From contig CAJOMV010000050.1 in assembly GCA_905235805.1 (NCBI GenBank), positions 1-60,958 on the forward strand: DNA of 60,958 bases, read 5' to 3'. The translations under genes and the position numbers were made by a program. The notes under the pieces were generated by a model. It did not search any database. It was not told the origin of the DNA and worked only from the letters and a program-made list of their open reading frames with translations. The DNA comes from an uncultured Ruminiclostridium sp. Its GTDB lineage: Bacteria > Bacillota > Clostridia > Oscillospirales > Ruminococcaceae. Below, in pieces: positions 1 through 7,218 of the stretch. The stretch's first letter is position 1. Every line of letters begins with the position of its first letter.

Positions 1-4
1 AGGG

Positions 5-69
5 TCACGGCACGAAGCCGTGATTGCCTGTCCAAAGGCGCGCACGACGCGCGCATATAAAGACAGGCA
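5..69. other. nested inverted repeats at window edge
   Basis: Two adjacent structures are seen. TCACGGC (5-11) and GCCGTGA (17-23) form a 7-bp stem with a 5-base loop. TGCCTGTC (25-32) and GACAGGCA (62-69) enclose an inner GCGCGC/GCGCGC stem (38-43, 49-54). The element lies just beyond the 3' end of the esterase gene. No clear T-tract follows on either strand, so it is not a simple terminator. It could be the end of a structured RNA or a repeat that continues outside the window. Confidence 0.4.
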
Positions 70-116
70 TAGCTGACTCCGACAGATGCCGCCGGAGGCA
101 CTCAAGCGCCAGCAGC

Positions 117-926
117 TCACACATTCATATACTTTGCGAGGAACTTGATGGACAGGTCTATCCAAGTCTTGCAGTTATCGAGATAATACTGCTCGTTCCA
201 GCCAGTGACCTTGTCGCAGGTGGAGAGTCCGTGGGGTCCCACATCGAACATGTGGAGCTCTACGGGAACCTTGTTCGACACGCACGCCTTCGCCATTACG
301 AGGCTGTTGTGCGCGGGAACGCTCTCGTCGTTTGCTGTGCACCAGATGAAAACAGGCGGGGTCTTGGGGGTGACGCGGTTCTCGAGCGAGAGGCGGGACA
401 GCTCGCTGTGCGAAGCGTCCTTGCCGAGCAGCACCTCGAAGGAGCCCTTGTGCGGGTTGGTGATGCCGCTGATGACGGGGTAGGAGAGGATAGCCGCGTT
501 CGGGCGGACTTCCTCGGGCTTGGCGCCTATCACCTTGAGCATCTGCTCGTCGCCCCACATGGTCGCGAGGCAGCCTGCGAGGTGACCGCCCGCGCTTGCG
601 CCCCAGACTGCTATCTTGTCGGGGTCTATGCCGAATTCATCGGCTCTCATTCTTATCTTGTACATCGCGTAGGCGGCGTTGTGGAATGCCGCGGGGAAGC
701 GTGCGTTGCAGGTGTAGTACAGTATGAAGGTGTTGTAGCCCTCCGCCGCGTAGTGCATCGCCACAGGCTCCGCCTCGCGCTCTGACAGGAACTCATAGCC
801 GCCGCCCGGGAGTATCAGGACAGCGGGACGCTTGTCGCCCCACGGTATCCTGTCAACAGGGTCGAGCAGGTAGGCTTTCATTATGACGGTCTTTTCGTTG
901 TTCAGGTAAAACTTCTTTATGTTCAT
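117..926 (-). CDS. alpha/beta hydrolase, acetyl-esterase/xylan-esterase-like
   Basis: A 269-residue alpha/beta hydrolase, most likely a cytoplasmic carboxylesterase of the type often annotated as acetyl-xylan or feruloyl esterase in gut Firmicutes. Visible motifs are the oxyanion-hole segment LPGGGYEFLSERE (about residues 38-50) and the nucleophile elbow GASAGGH (about 109-115, Ser in GxSxG). A late Asp (ANDESVP) and His (GPHGLS) complete a plausible triad. There is no signal peptide, so it probably acts on imported acetylated sugars. The start ATG overlaps the stop of the upstream thioesterase by four bases, so the two are translationally coupled. Substrate is inferred from the family only. 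Confidence 0.8.
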   Translation of the reverse strand: MNIKKFYLNNEKTVIMKAYLLDPVDRIPWGDKRPAVLILPGGGYEFLSEREAEPVAMHYAAEGYNTFILYYTCNARFPAAFHNAAYAMYKIRMRADEFGIDPDKIAVWGASAGGHLAGCLATMWGDEQMLKVIGAKPEEVRPNAAILSYPVISGITNPHKGSFEVLLGKDASHSELSRLSLENRVTPKTPPVFIWCTANDESVPAHNSLVMAKACVSNKVPVELHMFDVGPHGLSTCDKVTGWNEQYYLDNCKTWIDLSIKFLAKYMNV

Positions 927-1315
927 TTCGTGGTTTTCCTTTCGTTTGCTTTATTGAAGAACTTGTCACAGTCCACTATAAATCTCTCGTGAGTGCCGCT
1001 CCCTATCTCTCCGGCTTCGTCGTAAGCTCGGACGGAGAATACAAGGCGGCGGCGGTCTACCTCTATGAGTTCACTCTCGCAGGTGATGACGCTCCCGACC
1101 ACCGACGGCGCTGTATGCTTCACGTCCAGCATCGTGCCGACAGTCGTGGTCCCCTCCTCAAGCTCGTCAGCGACGGAGCCGAGCGCCGTATGCTCCATGA
1201 GCGCTATCATGGCGGGGGTGGCAAATACGCGGAGAGTGCCGCTCCCGTAAGCCGCGGCGGTGTTTTCCTCTGTAACGGGCTGGGTAAGCCTGCCCTTTAT
1301 TCCTGTTTCAAGCAT
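923..1315 (-). CDS. hotdog-fold thioesterase, FlK-like
   Basis: A 130-residue single-domain hotdog protein resembling the fluoroacetyl-CoA thioesterase (FlK) family, which hydrolyses short acyl-CoA thioesters. The expected Thr/Glu/His set is visible as Thr33 (FATPAM), Glu41 (MEHTALGSV) and His67 (VKHTAPS). An in-frame start further upstream (1384) exists, but the ATG at 1315 is preceded by an AGAAAGG ribosome binding site and fits the family length, so I chose it. It is first in a two-gene operon with the esterase (ATGA overlap). The SigA promoter at 1353-1381 serves it. The natural acyl substrate cannot be told from sequence. Confidence 0.78.
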   Translation of the reverse strand: MLETGIKGRLTQPVTEENTAAAYGSGTLRVFATPAMIALMEHTALGSVADELEEGTTTVGTMLDVKHTAPSVVGSVITCESELIEVDRRRLVFSVRAYDEAGEIGSGTHERFIVDCDKFFNKANERKTTK

Positions 1316-1352
1316 ATTACAAATGACCTTTCTCCGAAAAAATATCAAATAC

Positions 1353-1381
1353 ATTATACTATATTTCGGAACAGATTTCAA
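1353..1381 (-). promoter_or_regulatory. SigA-type promoter of thioesterase-esterase operon
   Basis: Read on the minus strand: -35 TTGAAA (1376-1381), 17-bp spacer, -10 TATAAT (1353-1358), about 40 bases upstream of the chosen thioesterase start. Confidence 0.7.
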
Positions 1382-1507
1382 CAAATTTTTAAAAATATGA
1401 AAAAAATTTGCAAAACCCCTTTTCTTTTTCTGAAATATGTTGTATAATGTAATATGTATAACAGTAATTACACGCTAAGAGCGTTCAACGAAAGGGCTGT
1501 GACGGTC

Positions 1508-2614
1508 ATGGAAAAGATCAAGGTACAGGTAAACGGGAGAGGCTACTTCCTGAAAACAGACCACCCGCAGGAGGTGCAGAGCTTCGCGAAGGAATTCAGT
1601 GAGCAGATAGCGTATGTGTCCAAGAAGCTGAATATGATGAGCGAGGCGGAGGCTACCGCTTATTCGGCGCTTATGATAATGGGAGATTCCCTCAATAAGA
1701 CCCGCAGCGAGGCAGATCAGGCGCTCATAGATGAGCTCAATGGCAATATCGAGCTGCTCGAGGAGCGTATCGAGACTCTCGGCAAGCAGATATCCGCTTT
1801 CGATGAAAGAGAGACCGCTGCCAAACAGGAGATACAGGGGCTCCGTGAGCGTGAAAATGAGCTCATGAACAGGATAGCGGCATTCGGGGAGAAGTATAAG
1901 CAGCTCGCCGCGGCAAAGGACGAGTCCGACAATTCGCTGAACGATACCAAGAACGCCCTCGCGTCCGCAAATAAGATAATAGCGCAGCTCAATTCCGAGA
2001 AGTTCACAGAGGTAGCGGCAAACGAGGCGCTCCGTCAGGAGACCGATAACCTCCGCGAGAAGCTCGAAGCCGCGAATACACAGATAGCCGAGCTCAACGG
2101 GAAGATAACGAATATGGAGATAAACTCCATTTCCGTGACAGCCGACGGCTCCGTTGCGGTGAGCGACGAGGAAATAAAGAAGCTCAAGGCGCAGAAGGAG
2201 GACCTCGAGATAGACCTCGCTATCGCAAATGAGGAGATAGCGAAGCTCAAGAACGGCGAGGGCAGCGATACCGCCAAGAAGCTTGCCGAATACGAGAAAA
2301 TGGTGAAGCAGTACGAGAGCCGTACGAGCGAGATAGACAAGCTCCGCAACCTGCTTGCCGAGACGGAGGCGTCCGTGCGCTCCAAGCTCGAGCAGAAGGA
2401 GGAGGAGAACAACAAGCTCCGCAATATCCTCTCGAACTACGAGAGCTCCTATGCCCTCAGCATCGCTAAGAAGGAAGAGGAGATACTTGAGCTCCAGCAG
2501 CGCGTTGAGAGGCTGAAAACGATACTTAATATGCGTTCCGAAGAGAAGCTGGGCGGGAAGTATGTGCAGACCACATTCGACGCGTCCGAGGAAAATACGG
2601 AGAAGAAAGAATGA
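1508..2614 (+). CDS. zapA: ZapA-domain cell division protein with long coiled-coil tail
   Basis: A 368-residue protein. The first ~85 residues (KIKVQVNGRGYFLKTD, then SEQIAYVSKKLNMM, then YSALMIMGDSLNKTR) look like ZapA, the small FtsZ-ring-associated protein. The rest is almost continuous charged coiled coil (many ELxxxI/L heptads, residues ~90-355). Classic ZapA is about 85-110 residues, so the tail is roughly three times the size of the known domain. An upstream in-frame ATG at 1454 would add 18 residues; the ATG at 1508 begins at the conserved domain and has an AAAGGG 12 bases ahead. It overlaps the U32 peptidase gene by four bases. A -10 TATAAT at 1443-1448 lies upstream, without a convincing -35. 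Confidence 0.75.
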   Translation: MEKIKVQVNGRGYFLKTDHPQEVQSFAKEFSEQIAYVSKKLNMMSEAEATAYSALMIMGDSLNKTRSEADQALIDELNGNIELLEERIETLGKQISAFDERETAAKQEIQGLRERENELMNRIAAFGEKYKQLAAAKDESDNSLNDTKNALASANKIIAQLNSEKFTEVAANEALRQETDNLREKLEAANTQIAELNGKITNMEINSISVTADGSVAVSDEEIKKLKAQKEDLEIDLAIANEEIAKLKNGEGSDTAKKLAEYEKMVKQYESRTSEIDKLRNLLAETEASVRSKLEQKEEENNKLRNILSNYESSYALSIAKKEEEILELQQRVERLKTILNMRSEEKLGGKYVQTTFDASEENTEKKE

Positions 2615-3843
2615 TAGAGATACTCGCTCCGTGCGGCGGGGAGGAGCACCTTCCCGCCGCGCTGAATACCGGTGCCGATGCGGTCTACCTTGGGGTGACC
2701 GCATTTTCTGCGCGCCGGAATGCACGCAATTTCACATTTGAGCAACTTATGAACACAGTCCGCGAGTGCCGTATATCCGGCGTTAAGGTGTATGTCACGC
2801 TGAATACGCTGGTGTTCGATGACGAGCTGAAGGAGCTCGTCCGTACAGCCGAACGGATAGCCGAAGCCGGTGCCGACGGGGTCATCGTGCAGGACCTCGG
2901 GGCGGCGCGGGTGATACATGAGGCTGCGCCGGAGCTGCGGCTCCACGCGTCCACGCAGATGACCGTCACCTCTCTGGCGGGAGCGGAATTTGCCCGTAAG
3001 CACGGTTTCTCCCGTGTAGTCCTTGCCCGTGAGCTCTCCCGTGAGGAAACAGCGGAGATAATCGAGAAGGTCGATATTGAAACGGAGGTTTTCGTTCACG
3101 GTGCTCTGTGTGTATGCACAAGCGGACAGTGCCTGATGAGCGCGATGTACGGCGGGAGAAGCGGCAACCGCGGGCTCTGCGCGCAGCCGTGCCGCCTTGA
3201 GATGACCCACGGAGACAGACGCAGCATACTCTCCCTGAAGGATCTGTCACTGGTGGAAGCGCTGCCGGAGCTGAATGAAATGGGCGTGACCTCCGCTAAG
3301 ATAGAGGGGCGAATGAAGCGTCCCGAGTATGTGGCGGCGGCGGTGGCGGCTTGCCGCGCGAAGCTGGAGGGCAGGGAGCCCGACCTCGACACTCTGCGGG
3401 CGGTATTCTCCCGCAGCGGCTTCACCTGTTCCTATTTTGACGGTACCATGAAGGATATGAGCGGCATACGCACAAAGGAGGACGTGGAGGCGTCCTCGCA
3501 GGCGCTGTCTGCGCTTCGCAGACTGTACGACAAGCCGTACAAGCGCCGGACGTTCGATGTTGGGCTGTCCGTGCGGGCGGGAATGCCTGTCACGGCGGAG
3601 GTGAGCTGTGGGGACATTACATTCCGTTATGTGTCGGAAATTGTCCCCGAAGCCGCACGAAGCCGCAGCATAACAACTGACGAGATATCCGTAAGGCTCG
3701 CCAAGACAGGCGGCACGGTATTCACCCTCGGGAAGGCGGAAATAGACCTCGGCGGCGGGCTGATGCTGTCCGCGGCGCAGATAAACACACTGCGCAGAGA
3801 GATGATCGACGGTATTTCGGAGCGATTGGTCAAAATGCACTGA
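2611..3843 (+). CDS. U32 family peptidase / tRNA-rRNA hydroxylation-type protein
   Basis: A 410-residue U32 family protein. Family members were first called collagenase-like peptidases, but several (TrhP, RlhA, YegQ-type) act in RNA hydroxylation. It shows the N-terminal barrel start EILAPCGG and AVYLGVTAFSARRNA, the ASTQMTVT strand, and the family signature with clustered cysteines: HGALCVCTSGQCLMS (Cys around 168-174) and NRGLCAQPCR (Cys ~192 and 196). It is shorter than the ~750-850-residue forms with an extra C-terminal domain. It overlaps the zapA-like gene by ATGA, a pairing common in Firmicutes, although no functional link is clear. Assignment to the family is firm; the reaction is not. 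Confidence 0.85.
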   Translation: MIEILAPCGGEEHLPAALNTGADAVYLGVTAFSARRNARNFTFEQLMNTVRECRISGVKVYVTLNTLVFDDELKELVRTAERIAEAGADGVIVQDLGAARVIHEAAPELRLHASTQMTVTSLAGAEFARKHGFSRVVLARELSREETAEIIEKVDIETEVFVHGALCVCTSGQCLMSAMYGGRSGNRGLCAQPCRLEMTHGDRRSILSLKDLSLVEALPELNEMGVTSAKIEGRMKRPEYVAAAVAACRAKLEGREPDLDTLRAVFSRSGFTCSYFDGTMKDMSGIRTKEDVEASSQALSALRRLYDKPYKRRTFDVGLSVRAGMPVTAEVSCGDITFRYVSEIVPEAARSRSITTDEISVRLAKTGGTVFTLGKAEIDLGGGLMLSAAQINTLRREMIDGISERLVKMH

Positions 3844-3898
3844 TATTTTTGTCGGGCTCACAGCGTGTTGTCAAAAGCGCCGAAAATGGGAAATCCCC

Positions 3899-3927
3899 TT
3901 GAAAAATGTAGGAGAAAAGGGTATAAT
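3899..3927 (+). promoter_or_regulatory. SigA-type promoter of Na/Pi symporter gene
   Basis: -35 TTGAAA (3899-3904), 17-bp spacer, -10 TATAAT (3922-3927), 45 bases before the symporter start. Confidence 0.7.
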
Positions 3928-3972
3928 TGTAGTTGTAGAAGTAGAGAAACAATGTGCAAAACGGAGTAAGCT

Positions 3973-5730
3973 ATGGACATCTTTGACGTATTTTCATTGC
4001 TCGGCGGTGTTGCACTTCTGCTGTACGGCGTAAAGCTCATGGGACAGGGGCTCGAAAAGAAGGCGGGCGGCAAGCTAAAGAACCTTCTCGCAGCCTGTAC
4101 CTCCACCAAATTCAAGGGCTTTCTCCTCGGCGTGGGAATAACCGCACTTATTCAGTCCTCGGCTACCACTACGGTAATGGTAGTCGGCTTTGTCAATTCC
4201 GGAATATTGACCCTCGGACAAGCTATCGGCATCATAATGGGTGCCAACCTCGGTACATCGGTCACCTCGTGGATAATGTCGCTTATCGGCGTGGACAGCG
4301 ATGTGTTCTGGGTGCAGTTCTTAAAGCCCCAGAGCTTCACACCGCTCATCGCTTTCGCTGCGATAATACTGCTGCTGGCGTTCAAGAAGGACGCCAAAAA
4401 GGCGGATACCGCGACGATACTCTTCGGTCTCGCGTTCCTGATGTACGGTATGCAGAATATAACCGCCGCGGTTTCGGGGCTTAAAGACGTTCCCGAGTTC
4501 GCGGAGATAATGGGAATGTTCTCGAACCCGGTGCTCGGAGTGCTTGCCGGCGCTGTCATCACAGCCATTATCCAGTCCTCGGCAGCCTCGGTCGGCATTC
4601 TACAGGCGATATCCCTGAACGGGCAGCTCACCTATGCCAGCGCGATACCCATTATAATGGGTCAGAACATCGGTACCTGCGTTACCGCGATGCTCTCCTC
4701 CCTCGGCGCCAACAAGAACGCAAAGCGCGCCGCGTTCATTCACCTTAGCTTCAACTCTATCGGTACCATAGTATGGCTCACCATTTACTGCGTGCTCAAC
4801 GCGATCTTGCAGCCAGCCATTTCGAATGAGGCTGTGACCCCGCTCGGAATAGCTATATGCCACTCGGCGTTCAATATACTGACGATAGTTACCCTCGCGC
4901 CGTTCAACAAGCTGCTGGAAAAGCTCGCCTGCGCGGTCATACGGGACGGCTCGGACAAGGGCGAGTTCGCACTGCTGGACGAGCGTCTGCTCTCCACGCC
5001 CTCCGTTGCCATAGAGCGCAGCCGCACTGTCGCGGTGAATATGGCGCATGAGGCGATAAAGTCGCTGGAGCTGTCCTTCGAGATCCTTTTCAACTATAAT
5101 GAGAAGAAAGCCAAAAAGGTACGCGACCTCGAGGAGTCTGTCGATATGTATGAGGACAGCCTCGGCACCTACCTTGTCAAGATAACCGACCAGAACAACA
5201 CCGAGCAGGGCAGCCATGAGGTCACAAAGCTGCTCCATATGATAGGGGATTTCGAGCGCCTGTCGGATCACGCGGTGAATATCGTGGAGTCCGCGGAGGA
5301 GATAAACGACAAGGAGCTGAAATTCTCCGAGAAAGCGCAGAACGAGATAAGGGTCATGGTCGATGCCGTGCGGGAGATACTGGATATGTCGGTGTCGGCG
5401 TTCGAGACGAACGACCTGAAGAAAGCCGTCAGCGTCGAGCCTCTCGAATCGGTCGTAGACTACCTCAAGGTGCAGATAAAATCCGCGCACATTGAGCGTC
5501 TCCGCAAGCAGGAATGCACCATGGAAATGGGCTTCGTGCTGTCGGATATGCTGACCAATCTCGAGCGTATCTCCGACCACTGCTCGAATATAGCGGTCTG
5601 CATGATCGAGGTGTCGCATGACAGCTTCGATATGCACGAATATATCAACAATCTCAAGCGCGAGAATTCGCTGGAGTATGACAATCTCTACGAGTTCTAC
5701 AAGAAAAAGTATTCGCTGGAAACAATTTAA
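3973..5730 (+). CDS. Na+/phosphate symporter with C-terminal PhoU-like domain
   Basis: A 585-residue NptA/PNaS-family membrane protein that would import phosphate with sodium. The two inverted Na/Pi repeats are seen with their QSSA signatures: IQSSATTTVMVVGF (~residues 56-69) and IQSSAASVGILQAIS (~200-214). About eight hydrophobic segments fill residues 1-320. Residues ~345-560 are helical and PhoU-like (GDFERLSDHAVNIVE and LTNLERISDHCSNIAV repeats with the E/D-xx-xD pattern), a fusion usual in Firmicute members and thought to control transport. It has its own promoter. Downstream is the strong hairpin before pnuC, which may terminate its transcript. Confidence 0.9.
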   Translation: MDIFDVFSLLGGVALLLYGVKLMGQGLEKKAGGKLKNLLAACTSTKFKGFLLGVGITALIQSSATTTVMVVGFVNSGILTLGQAIGIIMGANLGTSVTSWIMSLIGVDSDVFWVQFLKPQSFTPLIAFAAIILLLAFKKDAKKADTATILFGLAFLMYGMQNITAAVSGLKDVPEFAEIMGMFSNPVLGVLAGAVITAIIQSSAASVGILQAISLNGQLTYASAIPIIMGQNIGTCVTAMLSSLGANKNAKRAAFIHLSFNSIGTIVWLTIYCVLNAILQPAISNEAVTPLGIAICHSAFNILTIVTLAPFNKLLEKLACAVIRDGSDKGEFALLDERLLSTPSVAIERSRTVAVNMAHEAIKSLELSFEILFNYNEKKAKKVRDLEESVDMYEDSLGTYLVKITDQNNTEQGSHEVTKLLHMIGDFERLSDHAVNIVESAEEINDKELKFSEKAQNEIRVMVDAVREILDMSVSAFETNDLKKAVSVEPLESVVDYLKVQIKSAHIERLRKQECTMEMGFVLSDMLTNLERISDHCSNIAVCMIEVSHDSFDMHEYINNLKRENSLEYDNLYEFYKKKYSLETI

Positions 5731-5767
5731 CAGGAAAATCATTGCTGCCGAGTAATGAAAATGCAAA

Positions 5768-5826
5768 AAAGCATTCGGAATGTGCCGTCAGGTCTTCGCA
5801 GGTACATTCACGAATGCTTTGTTTTT
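5768..5826 (+). terminator. long hairpin with T-tract abutting the pnuC ribosome binding site
   Basis: AAAGCATTCG (5768-5777) pairs with CGAATGCTTT (5811-5820), and GAATGTGCC (5778-5786) pairs with GGTACATTC (5801-5809) through one G-U, leaving a single bulged A at 5810. This gives about 19 base pairs followed by GTTTTTT. It has the form of an intrinsic terminator. The pnuC Shine-Dalgarno GGAGG starts at 5828, only a few bases after the T-tract, so it could end the symporter transcript or act as an attenuator for pnuC. Confidence 0.75.
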
Positions 5827-5836
5827 TGGAGGAATT

Positions 5837-6532
5837 ATGGTAAAGAAGCTATGGGAGAGCCTGAGCGGATTTGAGCGGGGACTGTGGGCGGCATCGGTCA
5901 TCACCGTGACTGTGTCCTTCGCGGCGTCGTGGCTGCTGTCGGGGAGGTTCGATATACTTACGCTTACAGCCTCTCTGATAGGTGTCACGGCGCTGATATT
6001 CGTCGCCAAGGGACAGGCGGCGGGGCAGGTGCTCACCGTCGTTTTCGCGGTATTCTACGGCATTATTTCCTTCTTTTTCGCGTATTACAGGGAAATGATA
6101 ACATACCTTTGCATGACCGCGCCCATAGCGATCGCCACTGTAGTCGCGTGGATAAAGCACCCCTATGACGACGGGCGCGAGGTCGCGGTGGGGAAGCTCT
6201 CGGCGCTGAATAAGGTCATACTCGCTGTATCCGCCGCCGCTGTGACAATGCTTTTTTACTTTATCCTGAAAGCCCTCGGGAACGCAAATCTGCTCGTTTC
6301 CACTCTCTCCATAACCACAAGCTATACCGCCTCATACCTTACCCTTTTCCGCAGCCCGTACTACGCCATAGCGTATGCCCTGAACGACATAGTGCTTATC
6401 GTGCTGTGGGTGCTGGCGTCGATGACGGATATCGCTTATGTGCCGATGATATTCTGTTTTGCCGCATTCCTCGCAAACGATATCTACGGCTTTGTGAACT
6501 GGAGAAGAATGAAAAAGCGCCAGATCGGTTAG
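5837..6532 (+). CDS. pnuC: PnuC-family nicotinamide riboside/vitamin transporter
   Basis: A 231-residue PnuC-family integral membrane protein, proposed to move nicotinamide riboside (or a related vitamin such as thiamine or riboflavin in paralogues) across the cytoplasmic membrane. About seven hydrophobic helices are seen. The C-terminal family motifs are present: SYLTLFRSPYYAIAYALND and FLANDIYGFVNWRRMKKR, whose NDxYGxxNWxxM pattern is typical. A longer reading from 5780 would run through the hairpin; the ATG at 5837 has GGAGG five bases ahead and starts just before the first helix. The preceding terminator-like hairpin suggests attenuation. It is tail-to-tail with alkD, overlapping four bases. 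Confidence 0.82.
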   Translation: MVKKLWESLSGFERGLWAASVITVTVSFAASWLLSGRFDILTLTASLIGVTALIFVAKGQAAGQVLTVVFAVFYGIISFFFAYYREMITYLCMTAPIAIATVVAWIKHPYDDGREVAVGKLSALNKVILAVSAAAVTMLFYFILKALGNANLLVSTLSITTSYTASYLTLFRSPYYAIAYALNDIVLIVLWVLASMTDIAYVPMIFCFAAFLANDIYGFVNWRRMKKRQIG

Positions 6533-7218
6533 ATCCGGTGCTTTTTCAGTTCCGCCTTATGCTCGTCGGTGACTCGGAAGCTTTCTATCGCTTTCTGTAT
6601 AGCCTTGTTGTGCGTCCATCTGTCCAGCCTGTGTTCCGCAATATATGGCAGAGCGCTGTCGTACTGCTTTGCGAGGGCTGTTGCGAAGTACCATGCCGTC
6701 ATCATATTGACATAGTAATCCTCCGAGCGCACAGCCGCCGCCATATCGAGGAAGCGCGGCTCGAAGTCCTCGTCGAGGAACCAGCGCATGAGACAGCCTG
6801 TACCGAAGCGTATCGTGTAGGTATGCCCGCTCCCGTGCCATGCGGGTATCTTCCCGAGCAGCTCCTGCTTGTGCTTCGCGAATACCTTCGGCGCGAGCCC
6901 GTCGCAGACTGCCCAGTTGTCGATGTGCGGCAGGAATTCCTCGACCCTGCCCATGCACTCCCCGTAGTCCTTCAGTCCGTTCAGGAATGCCGCGTGAAGG
7001 CTGTTCTCTTCCAGATACCTGTGCGGGAGCTTGTCCAGAAATCCGGATATGTCCTGTTTCCTGTATTTCGCCGCTATTTTCTTGACGTCGGGGGAGCGCA
7101 CTCCGATAATGCTGTCGGCGGGGATATTCGGTATTATGCGAACGGTCATTTCGCGGAATTTCGCGTCCGAAGCCGCAGCCTTCAGCTCGTTTTGCAGTAC
7201 CTTTGTAAGTTCATTCAC
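6529..7218 (-). CDS. DNA alkylation repair protein, AlkD-like
   Basis: A 229-residue all-helical HEAT-like-repeat protein of the AlkC/AlkD family. AlkD excises N3- and N7-alkylpurines without base flipping. The segment FLPHIDNWAVCDGLAPKVF (~residues 94-112) holds the Trp and Asp expected at the lesion-facing site, and RSEDYYVNMMTAWYFATAL is a typical helix. The start is GTG: the stop of ygiQ and this start overlap as GTGA, with AGG about ten bases upstream. It is the last gene of a deoB-membrane protein-ygiQ-alkD operon. No terminator is visible because it converges on pnuC. Confidence 0.85.
   Translation of the reverse strand: MNELTKVLQNELKAAASDAKFREMTVRIIPNIPADSIIGVRSPDVKKIAAKYRKQDISGFLDKLPHRYLEENSLHAAFLNGLKDYGECMGRVEEFLPHIDNWAVCDGLAPKVFAKHKQELLGKIPAWHGSGHTYTIRFGTGCLMRWFLDEDFEPRFLDMAAAVRSEDYYVNMMTAWYFATALAKQYDSALPYIAEHRLDRWTHNKAIQKAIESFRVTDEHKAELKKHRI

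Noticed and set aside
5731-5836. Known riboswitch (TPP, FMN, NAD) upstream of pnuC
   Set aside because: The conserved cores of these classes are not visible; only a terminator-like hairpin can be supported.
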